Positions 8,029 through 15,593 of a stretch of 40,116 nt of DNA are shown one piece after another. The stretch comes from JBBRGK01 sp036741355 (GTDB lineage: Bacteria; Chloroflexota; Dehalococcoidia; CAUJGQ01), in NCBI GenBank assembly GCA_036741355.1, contig DAINSK010000031.1, positions 1 to 40,116 on the forward strand, written 5' to 3'. Numbering within the stretch: the first letter of the stretch is position 1; every line of letters begins with the position of its first letter. The notes below the pieces were generated by a model. That model was not told the origin of the DNA. It was given only the letters and a program-made list of their open reading frames with translations, and searched no databases. A program made the translations under genes and the position numbers.

Positions 8029-8838
8029 CTAGAGGAGGTTGTGTCCAGCGGCGTAGAGAATGGCCTGAAGGCGGCTGTGAACGCCCAACTTGCTCAGCAG
8101 GTTCTCGATGTGGTTGCGCACCGTGGTTTGGCTGATGCCGAGGTCTCGCGCGATCTCGCGCACGCTCCCGTTGGAGGCGAGCAGGCGCAGTACGTCGAGC
8201 TCGCGGCGCGTGAGGCTCGGTTCAGGCGCCGGGTATGGCCCCAGATCGCCCTGCGGGCGCGTCGTGACTGCTGCCGCACCGGTTTCGGCCACCACCTGAC
8301 GCGCGAGCAGCTCGGCATGCCGGGCGAGCACTTCGGCCTGCCGCCGTTTGCTCACATCACGAAAGAGGTGCACTGCCAGCGGCCTGCTGTACTCTGCCGC
8401 GCGTACGACCACGATGCTGACGTTTAGCCAGCGGCCGCCGGCGTCCTCCGCCCGGGCAAGGATGTCGTAGTTTGGTACGATCTGGCCCCGGCGCGTACAG
8501 GCGGCAACGGGGCAATCTTGGCGGCAGAAGGCGTGGCCCTCGTAATCGCTGCCGGCGATGACCTCGTAGCAAGGCCTACCAAGCACTTGCTGCGGAGTGC
8601 TGCCGAGCAAGCGTTCCGCCGACGCGTTCCAGGCGACGATGCGCTGGTCGGCGTCCACGACGTACACGCCGTCCGCCGTGCCCTCGAACAGGTGCACGAT
8701 CTCGCTGAGGGTCAGCGGACGGTCGCTTCGGACTCGTTTCGCACACACGCTGCACGATAGCGCAGCCCAGGGAGTCTTAGCAACCGAACCCCGGATATGC
8801 GGCGCCTGCGCTAGCGAAACTTCGGCCGCTGACCGCAT
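8029..8838 (-). CDS. PAS-domain LuxR-family transcriptional regulator
   Basis: The 269-residue protein has an N-terminal PAS domain (about residues 45-165, with VYVVDADQRIVAWN and the core LLGSTPQQVLGRPCYEV) and a C-terminal LuxR helix-turn-helix (about 205-269: LTRRELDVLRLLASNGSVREIARDLGISQTTVRNHI region). Three cysteines cluster inside the PAS domain (FCRQDCPVAAC), and three more occur in the N-terminal region and the core. Such clusters in PAS-LuxR proteins could sense redox state or bind metal. The start at 8838 has only a weak ribosome site, so a later start is possible. It lies directly upstream of the diiron-SCP2-ferredoxin genes on the same strand with a palindrome between, so it probably controls them. 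Confidence 0.85.
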   Translation of the reverse strand: MRSAAEVSLAQAPHIRGSVAKTPWAALSCSVCAKRVRSDRPLTLSEIVHLFEGTADGVYVVDADQRIVAWNASAERLLGSTPQQVLGRPCYEVIAGSDYEGHAFCRQDCPVAACTRRGQIVPNYDILARAEDAGGRWLNVSIVVVRAAEYSRPLAVHLFRDVSKRRQAEVLARHAELLARQVVAETGAAAVTTRPQGDLGPYPAPEPSLTRRELDVLRLLASNGSVREIARDLGISQTTVRNHIENLLSKLGVHSRLQAILYAAGHNLL

Positions 8839-9127
8839 TGCCCCGCGACCTTTGGCTCAGAGTGCTGCCAGCCAAGCGGTTCTCCCCGCCCGCGTCGGTC
8901 TGCGCTGCGGACTGTCTGCCTTTACCTGACAGACGCGCCGCGTGCCGTGGCAGATCTTCGAGATAGCTGTATTCCGGCCAACTTTCGACAGCACCGGGAC
9001 CGGCCGACAACTAAGCCCGTACCCGCCGAACCTGACGGCCGGCGGGGAATTACAAGTCAACCCAACGGGCCAGACTGAGCAGAGCAACGCGAGCTGCCCG
9101 AGCGGCGGCCCCGTCTGGAGGAGAAGC

Positions 9128-9817
9128 ATGAGCGTTTTGACATCTCCTGACTATGAAGGAATCGAGAAAGAGTACTTCCTGCAACAGCCCGCGGGGGAGC
9201 AGTACGCGTACGACCTCCTCGCGTGCTTTGCCAACCCGGCTGCGGCCGCGAAGGCGCTGGAGGCGCTCCATCAGCATGGCTTTGCGGAGGCCGACACCCG
9301 GTTGCTGGGGACCGCCGCCGACATCGTGGGGAGTAGCGTGGGTGTGACGGAGGCAGACAGGAAAGTCATCCGCGCGACGGTCCGGTACACCGTCGCGGGC
9401 GCGGCGGTCGGCGCGCTGCTTGGGGCAGGAATCGGTCTCGTCATCCTGGCGATCCCGGCCTTCCAAGCGGCGCTCGGGGTTGACATCTCGGCCGGCTCCT
9501 ATCTTGTGGCCGCGATCCTTGGGGCAATGGTCGGCAGCGGGCTAGGCCTGGTGGGCGGCGTTCTCGGTCTCGACCGCCGGCACGTCGGGGAGAGCCAATA
9601 CACCGACCAGCGGGCAGCGGGCATAACGATGATCGGTGTGCACGCGAGAGATGACCTCCAGACGCGTACGGCAACGGAGGCACTGCGTGCCACGGGTGCC
9701 GTCCGGGTGCAACCGTTGGTCGCCGGACGCAACCGTCCCGAGTGCGGTTTCCCCTGCGTCGGGTGGAACATCGCAGAGGGCGAATTCATACCATGCGTGG
9801 TGCGCGATCTGAATTAG
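9128..9817 (+). CDS. YflT-like (general stress protein 17M-type) membrane protein
   Basis: The 229-residue protein has a cytosolic alpha/beta domain at about residues 20-75 (YDLLACFANPAAAAKALEAL and HGFAEADTRLLG) like the YflT/17M fold. Two glycine-rich hydrophobic hairpin segments follow at about 80-150 (AGAAVGALLGAGIGLVILAI and LVAAILGAMVGSGLGLVGG), then a second similar alpha/beta stretch at about 165-200 (ITMIGVHARDDLQTRTATEAL). Proteins of this layout are common stress-linked membrane proteins with unknown activity. The ATG at 9128 is chosen because GGAGGAG lies 6 nt upstream; an upstream in-frame extension of 62 codons has no ribosome site and no homology. It stands alone on the plus strand. 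Confidence 0.65.
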   Translation: MSVLTSPDYEGIEKEYFLQQPAGEQYAYDLLACFANPAAAAKALEALHQHGFAEADTRLLGTAADIVGSSVGVTEADRKVIRATVRYTVAGAAVGALLGAGIGLVILAIPAFQAALGVDISAGSYLVAAILGAMVGSGLGLVGGVLGLDRRHVGESQYTDQRAAGITMIGVHARDDLQTRTATEALRATGAVRVQPLVAGRNRPECGFPCVGWNIAEGEFIPCVVRDLN

Positions 9818-9915
9818 CGCCCCGTAAAGTGTGCAAAAGGGCCGAGGCGCTCTCGCCGTAGTAGTAGAGCTGCTGTTCGACCAGCGCCGTTCCCACCAGT
9901 CGCAGCGTCGCTGCC

Positions 9916-10252
9916 CTGCTCACCGGCGAGCCGAGCCTTTCGATCCCCTGCTTCGCCGAACGGCGCTACGGGGGAGTGCTGGACGACGAGCTGCTGCTCG
10001 CCATCCCGCCCCGCTTCCTGCCTGGGGCGATCGAAGGCATGAAACGCCTTGCCAAAAACGGGCTACGCTACCCGATCCCGCAGTACGGCATCCAATCGGA
10101 CGCCCGAGCCGGCCTCGGTTACAGCTACTCCGACAAGGAATGATGCGCGGACGGAGCAGGCGCCAGGAACCGGCCGTTGCTTGTTATGCATCCCAATGCA
10201 GCGGCTATGTCAGAACTCGTATGCGGCGTCCCGAGCTGAGACATTGATTGTG
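9916..10252 (+). pseudogene. Copy 2 of the 337-bp repeat: orphan DUF169 3' fragment plus ferredoxin tail
   Basis: Bases 9916-10143 repeat the last 76 codons of the DUF169 gene with one synonymous-looking change, without any start codon or 5' part. Bases 10144-10252 repeat the convergent ferredoxin 3' end with about 10 changes, including loss of its stop. The block abuts unrelated sequence at both sides. The remaining parts of this 572-base gap (9818-9915 and 10253-10389) contain no clear gene; 9825-9915 has a short minus-strand frame that looks protein-like (LVGTALVEQQLYYYGES), possibly another fragment. Confidence 0.85.
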
Positions 10253-10389
10253 AGACGGGTATTGTGACCGAGCAGCATGCGTGCGGTCGGACCCCGAGAC
10301 ACTGCTCGAAGGAGGATCCCCATACGGGTCGTTTGCGGGATGTTGCTGTCGACTCGTCGCACGCTCGGCCCGTTCGCTATCGTGGTGGC

Positions 10390-11421
10390 ATGGCGTTAGA
10401 GCAGCGGGAATGGTCACGGCGGCTGGGCGTCATCCAGCCGATGCAGTTTCAAGCTGCACTCACCCGCTTCGGGCTTGGCGACTTCGTCGCCGCCTCTCCC
10501 ATTACCGCCGGCCTCTTCGGACAGAACGTCTTTGTGACGAGCACCACCGGGGAATACGTTCTCCGCGGAAAGCCCCACTATCCCTGGCAGTTCCCCGCGG
10601 AGCGCTACTTTGCCTCTCTCCTGCACGAACGGACGCAGGTGCCGGTCCCCTGGCCGTATCTCTACGACGCGCGGTCGGACATCTTCGGCTGGCCGTATGT
10701 GCTGATGCCCCGCATGCCGGGGTTGCAGCTCTCGGACCCCGAGGTGGTGGCGCAGCTCCGTCACCAGGACCGAGCCGGCATTGCCGGAGCGCTCGGCGCG
10801 AACCTCGCCGCCATGCAAGCACTCACCTGGCCGGTTCCGGGCGACTATGACGCCGCTACCGATACCATTCAGCCCTTGCCCACCAGCTACCCCGAGCATC
10901 TCCGTGTGGCGCTCCTCCGGCACCTGGCCCTGGCTCGCGGGTACAACAGCCGGACGACGCCGGAGGACTGCGAGTGGGTGCGGCGAGTGGTCGATGGCGC
11001 CCAGACCGCCCTCAGCGAACCCTTTCGGCCGTGTTTCGTCATGACGGACTACAAGGAGGGCAATCTGACCGTCAGGCAGGACGGTGGTGCCTCGCATGTC
11101 GGCGGGGTGTTCGACCTGATGGAAGGGGCGTTTGGCGACGGGGAACTGGACCTCTATCGGCAGGCGTGGGAGTACCTGGACGAGGACCGTTCCCTAGTGG
11201 GCGCGTTCCTCACCGCCTACGTCGCCGCCCGCCCGCCGCGACCCGGACTGTTGGCGCGGCTGCCTGTGTACGTCCTGCATGACCGGCTCATTGACTGGGA
11301 GTATTTCCAGCGGCCAACTCATGCGCCCTACTGGGACGCCGCCCTCAGCCTGCAACAGTGGGTCGCACCGTACATTGCTCGCCTGCTCGAGCTCGCTGCA
11401 TCCGTCCTGACGACGCAGTGA
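10390..11421 (+). CDS. APH-fold phosphotransferase family protein
   Basis: The 343-residue protein has the aminoglycoside phosphotransferase fold: a small lobe with ITAGLFGQNVFVTSTTGEYVL and an LRG lysine-region strand, and a large lobe with FVMTDYKEGNLTV as the catalytic loop and VGGVFDLMEGAFGDGELDL as the metal-binding loop. The catalytic loop keeps Asp and Asn of HxDxxxxN but has Met in place of the first His, and the metal loop reads DLM instead of DxD/DFE. It may therefore phosphorylate another small molecule rather than an antibiotic. The ATG at 10390 is chosen from homology; the frame is open upstream. It is followed 228 bases later by a second APH-fold gene, but the two are not close paralogues. 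Confidence 0.75.
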   Translation: MALEQREWSRRLGVIQPMQFQAALTRFGLGDFVAASPITAGLFGQNVFVTSTTGEYVLRGKPHYPWQFPAERYFASLLHERTQVPVPWPYLYDARSDIFGWPYVLMPRMPGLQLSDPEVVAQLRHQDRAGIAGALGANLAAMQALTWPVPGDYDAATDTIQPLPTSYPEHLRVALLRHLALARGYNSRTTPEDCEWVRRVVDGAQTALSEPFRPCFVMTDYKEGNLTVRQDGGASHVGGVFDLMEGAFGDGELDLYRQAWEYLDEDRSLVGAFLTAYVAARPPRPGLLARLPVYVLHDRLIDWEYFQRPTHAPYWDAALSLQQWVAPYIARLLELAASVLTTQ

Positions 11422-11613
11422 CGTCGCGCTCGGCCCTGGGACATGTCTGAACGTCGCTCAGTTCCACGCAGCTCGGGCCGTTTATGAGGCGGAGAACTCA
11501 AGGGCCATAATGGTTCACGCTGCTTCTTATAAGGCACCGGAATTCATTACCGCCGAGGAGGGAAAGCCGTCGGCGGTGGCCATAGTGGTCGTTATGGGGA
11601 ACGAGGGAACCGA

Positions 11614-11642
11614 TTAAGAGCGCGAAGTCGGGTGGCTATAAT
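11614..11642 (+). promoter_or_regulatory. Sigma-70-type promoter giving a predicted leaderless mRNA
   Basis: TTAAGA (11614-11619) and a perfect TATAAT (11637-11642) are separated by 17 bp. The -10 box ends 7 nt before the ATG at 11650, so transcription should begin on or next to the start codon, leaving no room for a ribosome site. Confidence 0.65.
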
Positions 11643-11649
11643 ACTTCGT

Positions 11650-12585
11650 ATGAATCAATTTGAACAAGTTGAGGCGTTTCTCGTCTCCCGCTTTGACACA
11701 GGAATAACCGGCTTGGAGTTCCTCGCTCGCGGGGACTGGTCAGTCGCGTATGCGTTTCAGAGCGCTGGACGGGACTATGTGGCCCGTTTCGGTGATTTTC
11801 ACGAGGACTTTGCCAAAGACCGCTTGGCAGGAGCGTTCACATCCGAGTCGTTGCCGATTCCCCAGGTCGTGGATTTGGGGGAAGCCTTCGGTGGCTACCA
11901 CGCCATCTCCGAGCGGGTGAAGGGAACGCTCCTGGACACTCTCAACGGCATGGAAATGCGGCAGGTGCTGCCGTCGCTCTTCGCTGCCCTCGACGCGGCG
12001 CGGGTAGCTGACCTATCCGGCAGCACCGGGTTTGGCCTCTGGCACGCTGACGGGAATGCTCCGACGCCGAACTGGCGTTCCTGGTTGCTCACTGTGGCAG
12101 AGGATTCTCCCACTCGCAGGACGTACGGCTGGCGTGCCCGTCTGGCAGCCTCGCCGACAGGGGAGAAACCGTTTGCCGAGGCACTGCGCGTGATGACGTT
12201 ACTGCTCCCCACGTGCCCGGAACAACGGCACCTGGTGCACTGCGACCTCCTGCATAACAACGTGCTGGTGTCCGGAGAACGCATCACCGGTGTGTTCGAT
12301 TGGGGCTGTTCGCTGTATGGCGACTTCCTGTACGACGTTGCCTGGCTGTCCTTCTGCTCGCTCTGGTTCCCTGCCTGGCAGGACATCGACTTCCCGCAGG
12401 AGGCACAGCGGCACTACACGGCCATCGGGCTCACCGTGCCGGATTTCACTGAGCGGCTGAGGTGCTACGAGCTACACATCGGCCTGGGCGCCCAGTCTTA
12501 CAACGCCTACAAGGAGCGGTGGGAGGAGGTGGCCCTCATCGCGCAACGGACCCTGGCGCTTGCCCGAGCTCCGCTTACGGCGTAG
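11650..12585 (+). CDS. APH-family kinase (hygromycin/aminoglycoside phosphotransferase-like)
   Basis: The 311-residue cytosolic protein has the full catalytic signature of APH enzymes: HCDLLHNNVLV near residue 197 (HxDxxxxN, catalytic Asp) and GVFDWGCSLYGDFLYD near 215 (metal-binding Asp). The small lobe has LARGDWSVAYAFQSAGRDYVARF, similar to hygromycin B kinases. Family members transfer phosphate to aminoglycosides or other alcohols. An upstream GTG at 11632 is in frame, but the ATG at 11650 is preferred because a near-consensus promoter places the transcript start there. Whether it confers resistance cannot be told from sequence. Confidence 0.8.
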   Translation: MNQFEQVEAFLVSRFDTGITGLEFLARGDWSVAYAFQSAGRDYVARFGDFHEDFAKDRLAGAFTSESLPIPQVVDLGEAFGGYHAISERVKGTLLDTLNGMEMRQVLPSLFAALDAARVADLSGSTGFGLWHADGNAPTPNWRSWLLTVAEDSPTRRTYGWRARLAASPTGEKPFAEALRVMTLLLPTCPEQRHLVHCDLLHNNVLVSGERITGVFDWGCSLYGDFLYDVAWLSFCSLWFPAWQDIDFPQEAQRHYTAIGLTVPDFTERLRCYELHIGLGAQSYNAYKERWEEVALIAQRTLALARAPLTA

Positions 12586-12816
12586 GCCGACGTCCGTAAA
12601 GGCCGTTATGGACCCCAGGTGTCGCAAAACTCATCGGCCGTCCATGTGAGCGTGATGGTTTTGGGACGGTCCGAAAAGTGCTCAAAAACGAGGGTTTTGT
12701 GGATTCCACTTTGCGAAGCCAAGTTGTGTAGCCGGCGACAACCAGCTACCCCGAGTCGGCCACCGTCTCAGCGTTGAGGCGCTTGATGGCCTGACCTTGC
12801 CTGCCTACCTCCGGGC

Positions 12817-12996
12817 TTACCGAGCAATATAGCCGCCGTCGGTCGCGAGTTCGGTGCCGGTGGTGAAGGACGCCTCGTCGGAGGCGAGGAACAGCACGCC
12901 GTAGGCAACCTCGATCGGCTCGCCGGCGCGCCGCAGCGGCGTCTGTTTGATGATCTCCTGCATCACCGCCTCGTTGCGCGACCGTGACGAGCGCAT
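12817..12996 (-). pseudogene. C-terminal remnant of a short-chain dehydrogenase/reductase
   Basis: Translation of the minus strand gives 59 residues from an ATG at 12996 to a TAA at 12817-12819. The last 45 residues are the unmistakable SDR ending: TPLRRAGEPIEVAYGVLFLAS, DEASFTTG and then TDGGYIAR. The Rossmann motif, active-site Tyr-x-x-x-Lys and about 200 residues are missing, and upstream sequence is the unrelated hydroxyacid dehydrogenase gene that ends at 13011. It is therefore a truncated gene, most likely left by a deletion. The 231 bases before it (12586-12816) hold no gene I can support. Confidence 0.8.
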
Positions 12997-13010
12997 CGGC
13001 TCAGCACCCT

Positions 13011-14108
13011 CTAATAGCCACGCTCCCAGTCGATAACGTTGACCAACGGACCTCCTGCCAGATAGGCGCGCAGGTTGTCGCAGAAAAGTTCGACCGGGCG
13101 CTGCTGGGGCACGTCCGTGCCGCCGGAAACATGCGGCGTGATCAAAACACGCTCGTCGTCCCAGAGGCGGCGGTCCGGTTCACCCTCGAACTCGCCCACG
13201 TAGACGTCGAGCGCGACGCCGCGCAGCTTGCCATCGGCGAGGGCGTCGATCAAGGCCGCTTCGTCGATGATCTCGCCCCGCGCCACGTTGACCAGTATCG
13301 TTCCCGGCTTCATCGCCGCGAAGGCGTCACGGCCAATCAGGTTGGTCGTCTCCGGCGTCCATTGGCAGCACACGGCTACCGCGTCGCTCTCCGCCAGCAG
13401 CTCGTGCAGTCGGTCCGCACCCTCCAGGCGGCTGAACCCGTCCGGCAGCGCTTCTCCCGGCGTGACCCGGCGCCGCGTGCCCACGACCCGCATGCCCGCG
13501 GCAGCGCAGAGCCGCGCCACATCCTGGCCGATGCCACCGGCACCGACGACGCAGGCCGTTTTGCCCTGGAGGCGGAGCGGACCATAGCTGCGATGGTCGA
13601 ACTCGTGGCGCTGGCGGTCGTGGTACGCCCGCGGGAACCCCCGCGCGAAGTGGAGCAGGCTAGCAAGGACATATTCGGCGTAGGGGCGGCGGGTATCATC
13701 CTGGCCGCGCGAGGTTGTCACAATCACCTCACTGCCCCACAAGTCGCTCCGCATGAGGTTGCTCGCCCCGGCGGGTGTTTGCTGAAGCCACCTCAAGCGG
13801 GGCGCTCGCGCCCGCAGCTCCGTCGGGAATGGATATCCCGCAAGGATCACTTCCGCCGTGGCCAGCAGCCGATCACGCTCGTCCCGCGCGCTGGGCGGGT
13901 CCTCGCGCCCGCCGAGGTAGCGTCGCACCGTCCACGCCGGCCACTTCTCTCGTATCTCGACGTCAAACCAACCCCGCGCATCAACCATGGTGACGCGCGG
14001 ATCCACGGCCGCAATCCGCGCCAGCGCCGCGTCGGGCACGGCGGCGATCACCACGACGTTCACGGCTGCCACCAACGCCTCCGTTTCTGCTAATCGCCGC
14101 GCTGGCAT
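13011..14108 (-). CDS. D-2-hydroxyacid dehydrogenase family protein
   Basis: The 365-residue protein has an NAD-binding domain with the Rossmann loop VVGAGGIGQDVARL, the basic VGTRRRV patch after strand 2, and the family segments TNLIGRDAFAAMKPGTIL, VNVARGEIIDEAALIDAL (catalytic Arg), DVYVGEFEGEPD (catalytic Glu region) and LITPHVSGGT (catalytic His). It should oxidise or reduce D-2-hydroxy acids with NAD(P). The ATG at 14108 has a GAGG 4 nt upstream and fits the family length better than the upstream in-frame start; its 5' end lies beside the divergent small gene at 14190. The C-terminal side abuts an SDR remnant. Confidence 0.88.
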   Translation of the reverse strand: MPARRLAETEALVAAVNVVVIAAVPDAALARIAAVDPRVTMVDARGWFDVEIREKWPAWTVRRYLGGREDPPSARDERDRLLATAEVILAGYPFPTELRARAPRLRWLQQTPAGASNLMRSDLWGSEVIVTTSRGQDDTRRPYAEYVLASLLHFARGFPRAYHDRQRHEFDHRSYGPLRLQGKTACVVGAGGIGQDVARLCAAAGMRVVGTRRRVTPGEALPDGFSRLEGADRLHELLAESDAVAVCCQWTPETTNLIGRDAFAAMKPGTILVNVARGEIIDEAALIDALADGKLRGVALDVYVGEFEGEPDRRLWDDERVLITPHVSGGTDVPQQRPVELFCDNLRAYLAGGPLVNVIDWERGY

Positions 14109-14177
14109 TGCCTCGAGCAAGTCGTCACCGCGGTTGCCGCAATGATAACCGTTCGGTCTACCTTCACCAGGATCTTG

Positions 14178-14183
14178 TACAAT
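14178..14183 (+). promoter_or_regulatory. Possible -10 box (TACAAT) directly before a start codon
   Basis: TACAAT at 14178-14183 lies 6 nt before the ATG at 14190, the same arrangement as the TATAAT at 11637. There is no clear -35 at 16-18 bp, and a GGGG run lies between, so this is weaker. Confidence 0.35.
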
Positions 14184-14189
14184 GGGGCC

Positions 14190-14417
14190 ATGCCAAGGAC
14201 CGGGCAACAGCTAACGCAGCAATCCGCCGCTCTGTATGAGCGGTACGGCCAACCTCTAGAGGCGACGCATAGCGGTGAGTACGTCGCTATCGCGGAGGAT
14301 GGTCGTACGCTATTAGCGACCACCCTGGTGCAAGCCCTTGCCGACGGTGCCGCGGAACTCGGACCGGGCAACTTCGTGTTCAAGGTCGGCGAGCGAGTCG
14401 TCGCCATGTGGAAGTAG
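14190..14417 (+). CDS. Small hypothetical protein (DUF5678-like)
   Basis: The 75-residue protein has a helix (QQLTQQSAALYERYGQPLEA) followed by GEYVAIAEDGRTLLA, a helix LVQALADGAAELG and GPGNFVFKVGERVVAMWK. This resembles the small DUF5678-type proteins that read GEYVAI...GPGNFVFKVG and are often encoded just before retropepsin-like proteins. The function is unknown; antitoxin-like or accessory roles have been guessed for such pairs. It ends at 14417, and the next ATG is immediately adjacent at 14418. The chosen start omits a 16-codon upstream extension without homology. Confidence 0.6.
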   Translation: MPRTGQQLTQQSAALYERYGQPLEATHSGEYVAIAEDGRTLLATTLVQALADGAAELGPGNFVFKVGERVVAMWK

Positions 14418-14707
14418 ATGGCGGACTCGGTCACCAGTTCGCGGGTTCCCTATTTGCCGATCACTGTTGATATTCCCGAACGCGGCGTGACACTCACGCT
14501 CGAAGCTCGGGATACGTAACCGTCCGCCTCGCCGACGATTCGGAACTCGCAATCCCGGCCTATCCGGGCACCGTGCGCATCGGGGACACCTCGGTAAACC
14601 CCGCTACCGTTTTAGTACTGGGCAGCGAATCCGTTATAGGTCTCGGTGTCGCGACGCAGTTCCGCGTCATCATCGACCACAACCACAGCATCACGTTTGA
14701 GGTGTAG
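14418..14707 (+). pseudogene. Frameshifted retropepsin-like (clan AA) gene
   Basis: An ATG directly abutting the previous stop opens a 33-codon frame ending at TAA 14517-14519. The -1 frame then continues from about 14516 to a TAG at 14705-14707, reading VTVRLADDSELAIPAYPG and VLVLGSESVIGLGVATQFRV. This second part resembles the end of small clan AA aspartic proteases (VLGxEVLIGxxVLxxF). The active-site DTG segment is not found in either frame, so the gene is both frameshifted and incomplete, or very atypical. The pair with the DUF5678-like gene upstream supports the identity. Confidence 0.5.
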
Positions 14708-14825
14708 CCCGCTGAACGGGGGGCCATCATCGATATCCCGCTCTGCCGTTCACTCGTCTCGTTGGTAACACTCTCCAAATCTCACATTAGCCGCTCCCAT
14801 CTTGCGGTCTTCCTAAGAGTTCTTA

Positions 14826-15311
14826 TTAGTCAACTGCCAGGCTGTGTGCCAGGAGGTCCAGCGCGGCAGTTGCAAACGCATACATATTGGCGAGCCGGTC
14901 GGTAGCACCAGTCTCGAGCGTAATTGCGCACTCGCTCGACCCAACGACGGCGAGGCAGCTATGGCCGGCAGCGTCGCTGTACCGATTGCCCGTCGGACCG
15001 GTCGCGCCGCTCTCACCCAGCCCCCATGCGGCGGAGAAGCGCTGGCGCGCCGTGCGTGCGAGGAGCAGGGCGTACGCCTCAGTCGATGCCCGCATCCCGC
15101 TAAGCGCCTCGTTCGGGATGTCGAGCAGCGCCTTGCGTGCGGCGCCCGTATAGATGACCGCGCCGCCGAGAAAGTACGCCGACGCTCCCGGCACGGCCAG
15201 CAAAGCAGCCGAGATCAGTCCGCCGGTGGACGATTCGGCAACGGCGATGCTCTCGCGGCGATCCTTGAGCAGCGCGGCGACCTTCTCCGCAAGCGGCATC
15301 AACTCCTGCAT
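14826..15311 (-). CDS. CinA C-terminal domain protein (nicotinamide-nucleotide amidase-like)
   Basis: The 161-residue protein starts MQELMPLAEKVAALLKDRR and has the family landmarks IAVAESSTGGLISAALLAVPGAS, FLGGAVIYTGAARKALL and GLGESGATGPTGN. These match the PF02464 domain that deamidates nicotinamide mononucleotide in the pyridine nucleotide salvage cycle. The catalytic Ser/Thr region AESSTGG is intact. The length is that of stand-alone CinA C-terminal (PncC) proteins. The ATG at 15311 is preceded by AAGGAAG about 8 nt upstream; an open frame upstream is noise. Adjacent genes give no pathway clue. Confidence 0.85.
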   Translation of the reverse strand: MQELMPLAEKVAALLKDRRESIAVAESSTGGLISAALLAVPGASAYFLGGAVIYTGAARKALLDIPNEALSGMRASTEAYALLLARTARQRFSAAWGLGESGATGPTGNRYSDAAGHSCLAVVGSSECAITLETGATDRLANMYAFATAALDLLAHSLAVD

Positions 15312-15593
15312 CGGGTGGCTTCCTTCGACGACAATGCCTGCTTCTCCGGCACCATCCCGTGCCAACGCTGAGGATAGGGCTGCGCAACAGGCCCGGCGCC
15401 AGTACATCCGGCGGCGGATATCGTCATAGAAGTATGACCCTATCCCGGGCGCCTGGTAGAATCTGGCATCCAGGCTCACGGGTGTACACTTGCCGCGTCT
15501 ACCCCAGGGGATTCGGTTACGGTGTGGTCTGCGCTGCCCGCGCGCCCCTGGTGGCAGGCTCGCCGGTGCGAAGCAACGTTGCGCGGGGTGCCC

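Noticed and set aside
12586..12816. Possible insertion sequence end (GTGTCGCAAAACTC-like)
   Set aside because: No transposase, no second terminus and no direct repeat could be found, so it is not supported.
12984..14093. 369-codon plus-strand frame opposite the hydroxyacid dehydrogenase
   Set aside because: Shadow frame; the minus strand carries the Rossmann and catalytic motifs of the real gene.
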